Shown: positions 6,012 through 7,657 of the stretch, piece after piece
Position numbering within the stretch: the first letter of the stretch is position 1
Layout of the letters: each line of letters starts with the position of its first letter
Assembly (NCBI GenBank): GCA_029288335.1
Contig: JARIHJ010000057.1
Span: forward strand, 1-7,657
Reading direction: 5' to 3'
From: Candidatus Saccharimonadota bacterium
GTDB lineage: Bacteria > Patescibacteriota > Saccharimonadia > Saccharimonadales > UBA4665
Length of the DNA: 7,657 nt
The notes under the pieces: model-generated
Database searches by the model: none
What the model was told of the DNA's origin: nothing
The model's input: the letters and a program-made list of their open reading frames with translations, nothing else
Position numbers and translations under genes: made by a program

Positions 6012-6245
6012 ATGAGTACTTCTCTCGAACAAAACCAGGATGGTGCTACACCGACTCTCTGCCCGCGTAAAGTTGTCCAGATGCCTGTCACGCTCTGTGG
6101 ACAGGTAGCCATGGTATCGTGCTTAACAGAGTGTGATGCCGACTGCACGACAGGACCGCTGGAACGCCAGGTCTCGTACATCAAGGGGCTGCTGGTGCGC
6201 CGTGTCGAGCTAGGTACTGCATTGTTTTGCCCGCAAGAACTATAA
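6012..6245 (+). CDS. Unknown 77-aa cysteine-rich protein
   Basis: No family is recognised. The 77-aa protein has six cysteines (17, 29, 37, 41, 45 and 73), three of them in CLTECDADC (37-45, spacing C-x3-C-x3-C), followed by TTGPLERQVSYIKGLLVRR, a likely amphipathic helix. This suggests a metal-binding or disulfide-stabilised small domain. The motif C-x-x-G-P-L-E (45-51) is also found as C-x-x-G-P-I-E in the 114-aa protein at 2353, so the two may be distant relatives. There is no signal peptide. It begins 13 bases after the fusA stop with no clear Shine-Dalgarno, which lowers confidence in the start. Base composition is close to that of fusA (34 of 60 bases at 6061-6120 are G or C), unlike the small genes upstream of fusA. 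Confidence 0.62.
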   Translation: MSTSLEQNQDGATPTLCPRKVVQMPVTLCGQVAMVSCLTECDADCTTGPLERQVSYIKGLLVRRVELGTALFCPQEL

Positions 6246-6264
6246 TAAATATTAAAGGAAAGAA

Positions 6265-6696
6265 GTGACAGAGCCAGATTTTACACCTATGAAGCAGCCT
6301 ACTCCGGCCAATCGTATAGCCGAGCTTGGGTCGGAGTATATAGCTGCTCTGGCTCTCAAATCTACCTTCGATAGTGAAAGTGAACTGGCCTTAAAGACTC
6401 GACGTATGACGTACGAGGGCTTACCAAAAGAACTAACTCCCGACGAGATGTTCACGCTCACCGGCCACATCGGTAGCCAGCTTATTGCCACTGAGATGAC
6501 GCCAGAGCGTGATATCACTACGCGAGAGAGGAGGGCGGCGCAAGTCCGGGCGTTGAGATGGCTCGGCAGTCGAAGCATGATGAGCGGTGATCAGGTTACC
6601 ACTGAAAGTGTTTCGCATACCCTGCGCGGCAATCTAGGTTTACGCGGCAAACTGGCCGCATTGTCACTCTGGTACGAGCGGACAGTCAAGAACTAG
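6265..6696 (+). CDS. Unknown 143-aa protein
   Basis: No family is recognised. The protein should be mostly helical: AELGSEYIAALALKSTF (about 19-35), PDEMFTLTGHIGSQLIA (about 59-75), then a basic stretch, TTRERRAAQVRALRWLGSR (about 85-103), and a final LRGKLAALSLWYERTVKN. The basic second half might bind nucleic acid or the ribosome; this is inference. There is no cysteine, signal peptide or membrane segment. The start is GTG, chosen because AAGGA (6255-6259) lies 5 bases before it; an in-frame ATG at 6289 without such a site is the alternative. It is the only non-ATG start in the window. The composition matches the host genes. The 77-aa gene ends 19 bases upstream, so both are probably read with fusA; tuf downstream has its own promoter. 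Confidence 0.7.
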   Translation: MTEPDFTPMKQPTPANRIAELGSEYIAALALKSTFDSESELALKTRRMTYEGLPKELTPDEMFTLTGHIGSQLIATEMTPERDITTRERRAAQVRALRWLGSRSMMSGDQVTTESVSHTLRGNLGLRGKLAALSLWYERTVKN

Positions 6697-6704
6697 CCAG
6701 GCTC

Positions 6705-6734
6705 TTTACAAATAGGGGGCGGTTATCCTATACT
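6705..6734 (+). promoter_or_regulatory. Sigma70-type promoter for tuf
   Basis: TTTACA (6705-6710) and TATACT (6729-6734) are each one mismatch from the consensus and are 18 bases apart, in the 109-base gap before tuf. Transcription would start near 6741, giving a leader of about 65 bases. A second TATAAT at 6773-6778 has no good -35 partner (CGTGAG at 17-base spacing), so it is a weaker candidate. No terminator is seen between 6696 and this promoter, so read-through from fusA may add to tuf expression. Confidence 0.6.
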
Positions 6735-6747
6735 GGTTCGGTAGCTT

Positions 6748-6766
6748 AGCGTGAGCGCTGCTCGCT
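6748..6766 (+). other. Small hairpin in the tuf leader
   Basis: AGC-(GT)-GAGC-GCT-GCTC-GCT can form a 7-bp stem with a 2-base bulge and a 3-base loop. It would lie in the tuf leader RNA between promoter and start codon. No T-run follows at once, so it is not a typical terminator. A role in RNA stability or translation control is possible but not shown. Confidence 0.35.
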
Positions 6767-6790
6767 TATGCTTATAATTAATTAAATTAC

Positions 6791-6795
6791 AGGAG
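6791..6795 (+). promoter_or_regulatory. tuf ribosome binding site
   Basis: AGGAG lies 10 bases before the tuf ATG at 6806. The start it selects gives the usual EF-Tu N-terminus. Confidence 0.75.
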
Positions 6796-6805
6796 TAATT
6801 CATCT

Positions 6806-7657
6806 ATGGCAGATCAATTTGACCGTTCTAAACCGCACGTAAACGTGGGCACAATGGGCCACGTCGACCACGGCAAGACTACTTTAACCGCGGCTATTAA
6901 GACCGTTTTGGCGAAGAAATTACCGAGCAAGGTTAACGTCCCGAAATCTTATGAGGAAATTGACAATGCGCCGGAAGAGCGTCAACGCGGTATTACTATC
7001 GCGACCGACCACTCGGAATACGAGAGTGAAAAGCGCCACTACGCCCATGTTGATATGCCTGGCCACGCCGACTACGTCAAGAATATGATTACCGGTGCCG
7101 CCCAGATTGATGGCGCGATTCTAGTCGTTTCCGCCGCCGATGGCCCGATGCCTCAGACCCGTGAGCACGTGCTGCTGGCCAAGCAGGTTGGTGTGCCGAA
7201 GATCCTAGTTTTCCTGAACAAAATGGACTTGGCTGACCCAGAGCTAGTCGACCTCGTCGAGGAGGAAATCCGTGAATTGCTAGCTAAGAACGACTTTGAC
7301 AAAGATTGCCCGATTATCCGTGGTTCAGCAACTAAGGCGCTAGAAGGCGACGCTGCCAACGAAGACGCTGTTATGGAGCTAGTCAAGGCGCTCGACGACT
7401 TCATCCCGGAGCCGAAGCGCGACCTCGACAAGCCCTTCCTGATGCCAATTGAGGACGTTTTCTCGATCAAGGGCCGCGGTACTGTTGCTACCGGCCGTGT
7501 TGAGCAGGGTATCGTGAAGGTTAACGACGAAGTCGAAATCGTCGGCCTACACCCAACCAAAAAGACTGTCGTCACCGGTGTTGAAATGTTTAAGAAGAAC
7601 CTAGACCAAGGCCAAGCCGGCGACAACATCGGTGCACTTTTACGCGGTATCGAGCGT
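6806..7657 (+). CDS. tuf: Elongation factor Tu (N-terminal 284 codons, 3' truncated)
   Basis: EF-Tu, the GTPase that delivers aminoacyl-tRNA to the ribosomal A site, is cut by the window end after 284 of roughly 395-400 residues. The GTP domain has G1 GHVDHGKT (18-25), RGITI (61-65), G3 DMPGH (83-87, with catalytic His87), G4 NKMD (138-141) and G5 GSATKAL (173-179). Domain II starts near 210 with [23 protein letters not shown]. All GTP-binding motifs are intact, unlike those of EF-G in the same operon. Small deviations are Met84, where E. coli has Cys81 in DCPGH, and TDHSEYE after RGITIA, where E. coli has TSHVEYD. The start ATG is set by AGGAG at 6791-6795. Its own promoter (6705-6734) suggests expression beyond that of the rest of the operon. 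Confidence 0.98.
   Translation, partial: MADQFDRSKPHVNVGTMGHVDHGKTTLTAAIKTVLAKKLPSKVNVPKSYEEIDNAPEERQRGITIATDHSEYESEKRHYAHVDMPGHADYVKNMITGAAQIDGAILVVSAADGPMPQTREHVLLAKQVGVPKILVFLNKMDLADPELVDLVEEEIRELLAKNDFDKDCPIIRGSATKALEGDAANEDAVMELVKALDDFIPEPKRDLDKPFLMPIEDVFSIKGRGTVATGRVEQGIVKVNDEVEIVGLHPTKKTVVTGVEMFKKNLDQGQAGDNIGALLRGIER

Noticed and set aside
6225..6258. Possible second copy of the fusA 3' end after the 77-aa gene
   Set aside because: CAAGAACTATAATAAAT loosely resembles the fusA end (CAAGAATTCTAAATAATAA), but matches need gaps and the frame and peptide are not conserved; probably chance.
7153..7629. 158-codon minus-strand frame opposite tuf
   Set aside because: Antisense shadow of EF-Tu with a serine-rich, low-complexity translation, as expected opposite a GC-biased conserved gene.

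Overview
The window is a fragment of a bacterial str operon: the 3' end of rpoC, then rpsL (S12), rpsG (S7), fusA (EF-G) and the 5' part of tuf (EF-Tu), all on the + strand. Seven small genes that I cannot assign to a family are interleaved between these core genes. The first 19 bases are the Tn5/Nextera mosaic-end adapter, so the sequence is an assembled contig with an untrimmed library end and the left edge is artificial. The core proteins are bacterial but divergent: the RNA polymerase beta' lacks the large trigger-loop insertion, has lost zinc ligands and has an odd trigger loop, and EF-G carries NKIN in place of NKxD. With the very small unknown genes, this makes me suspect a reduced Patescibacteria/CPR lineage (Saccharibacteria-like). 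That is inference; the lineage is not proven here. The standard code fits: every gene reads through without in-frame TGA, and every visible stop is TAA or TAG.

Layout. 1-19 adapter; 21-1193 rpoC C-terminal part; 1235-1648 rpsL; 1648-1875 a 75-aa unknown gene that bridges rpsL and rpsG with overlaps at both ends; 1868-2347 rpsG; 2353-3424 three compact unknown genes (114, 97 and 139 aa); 3438-3512 a mini-ORF ending in a second copy of the last 13 codons of rpsG; 3516-3905 a 129-aa unknown gene; 3911-5998 fusA; 6012-6245 a Cys-rich 77-aa unknown gene; 6265-6696 a 143-aa unknown gene with a GTG start; 6697-6805 a leader with a sigma70-like promoter and a small hairpin; 6806 to the end, tuf (284 codons, truncated by the window).

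The most interesting structure is at rpsG. Its 3' end is present twice, about 1.17 kb apart. The copies start with 16 identical bases; the remaining codons encode the same peptide but differ at the third position in 7 of the last 9 codons. The copy attached to the intact gene uses unusual codons, while the detached copy upstream of the 129-aa gene uses GCC/TTC codons like the rest of the housekeeping genes. This looks like a cassette carrying three small genes that inserted into the 3' end of rpsG and restored the reading frame with its own recoded tail. No recombinase is encoded in the segment.

Functionally the core genes supply transcription (beta') and translation (S12, S7, EF-G, EF-Tu). 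The unknown genes upstream of fusA are visibly AT-richer than their hosts and packed with 1-14 nt gaps or short overlaps, so they should be co-transcribed and co-translated with ribosomal genes. The two between fusA and tuf match the host base composition. tuf appears to have its own promoter.
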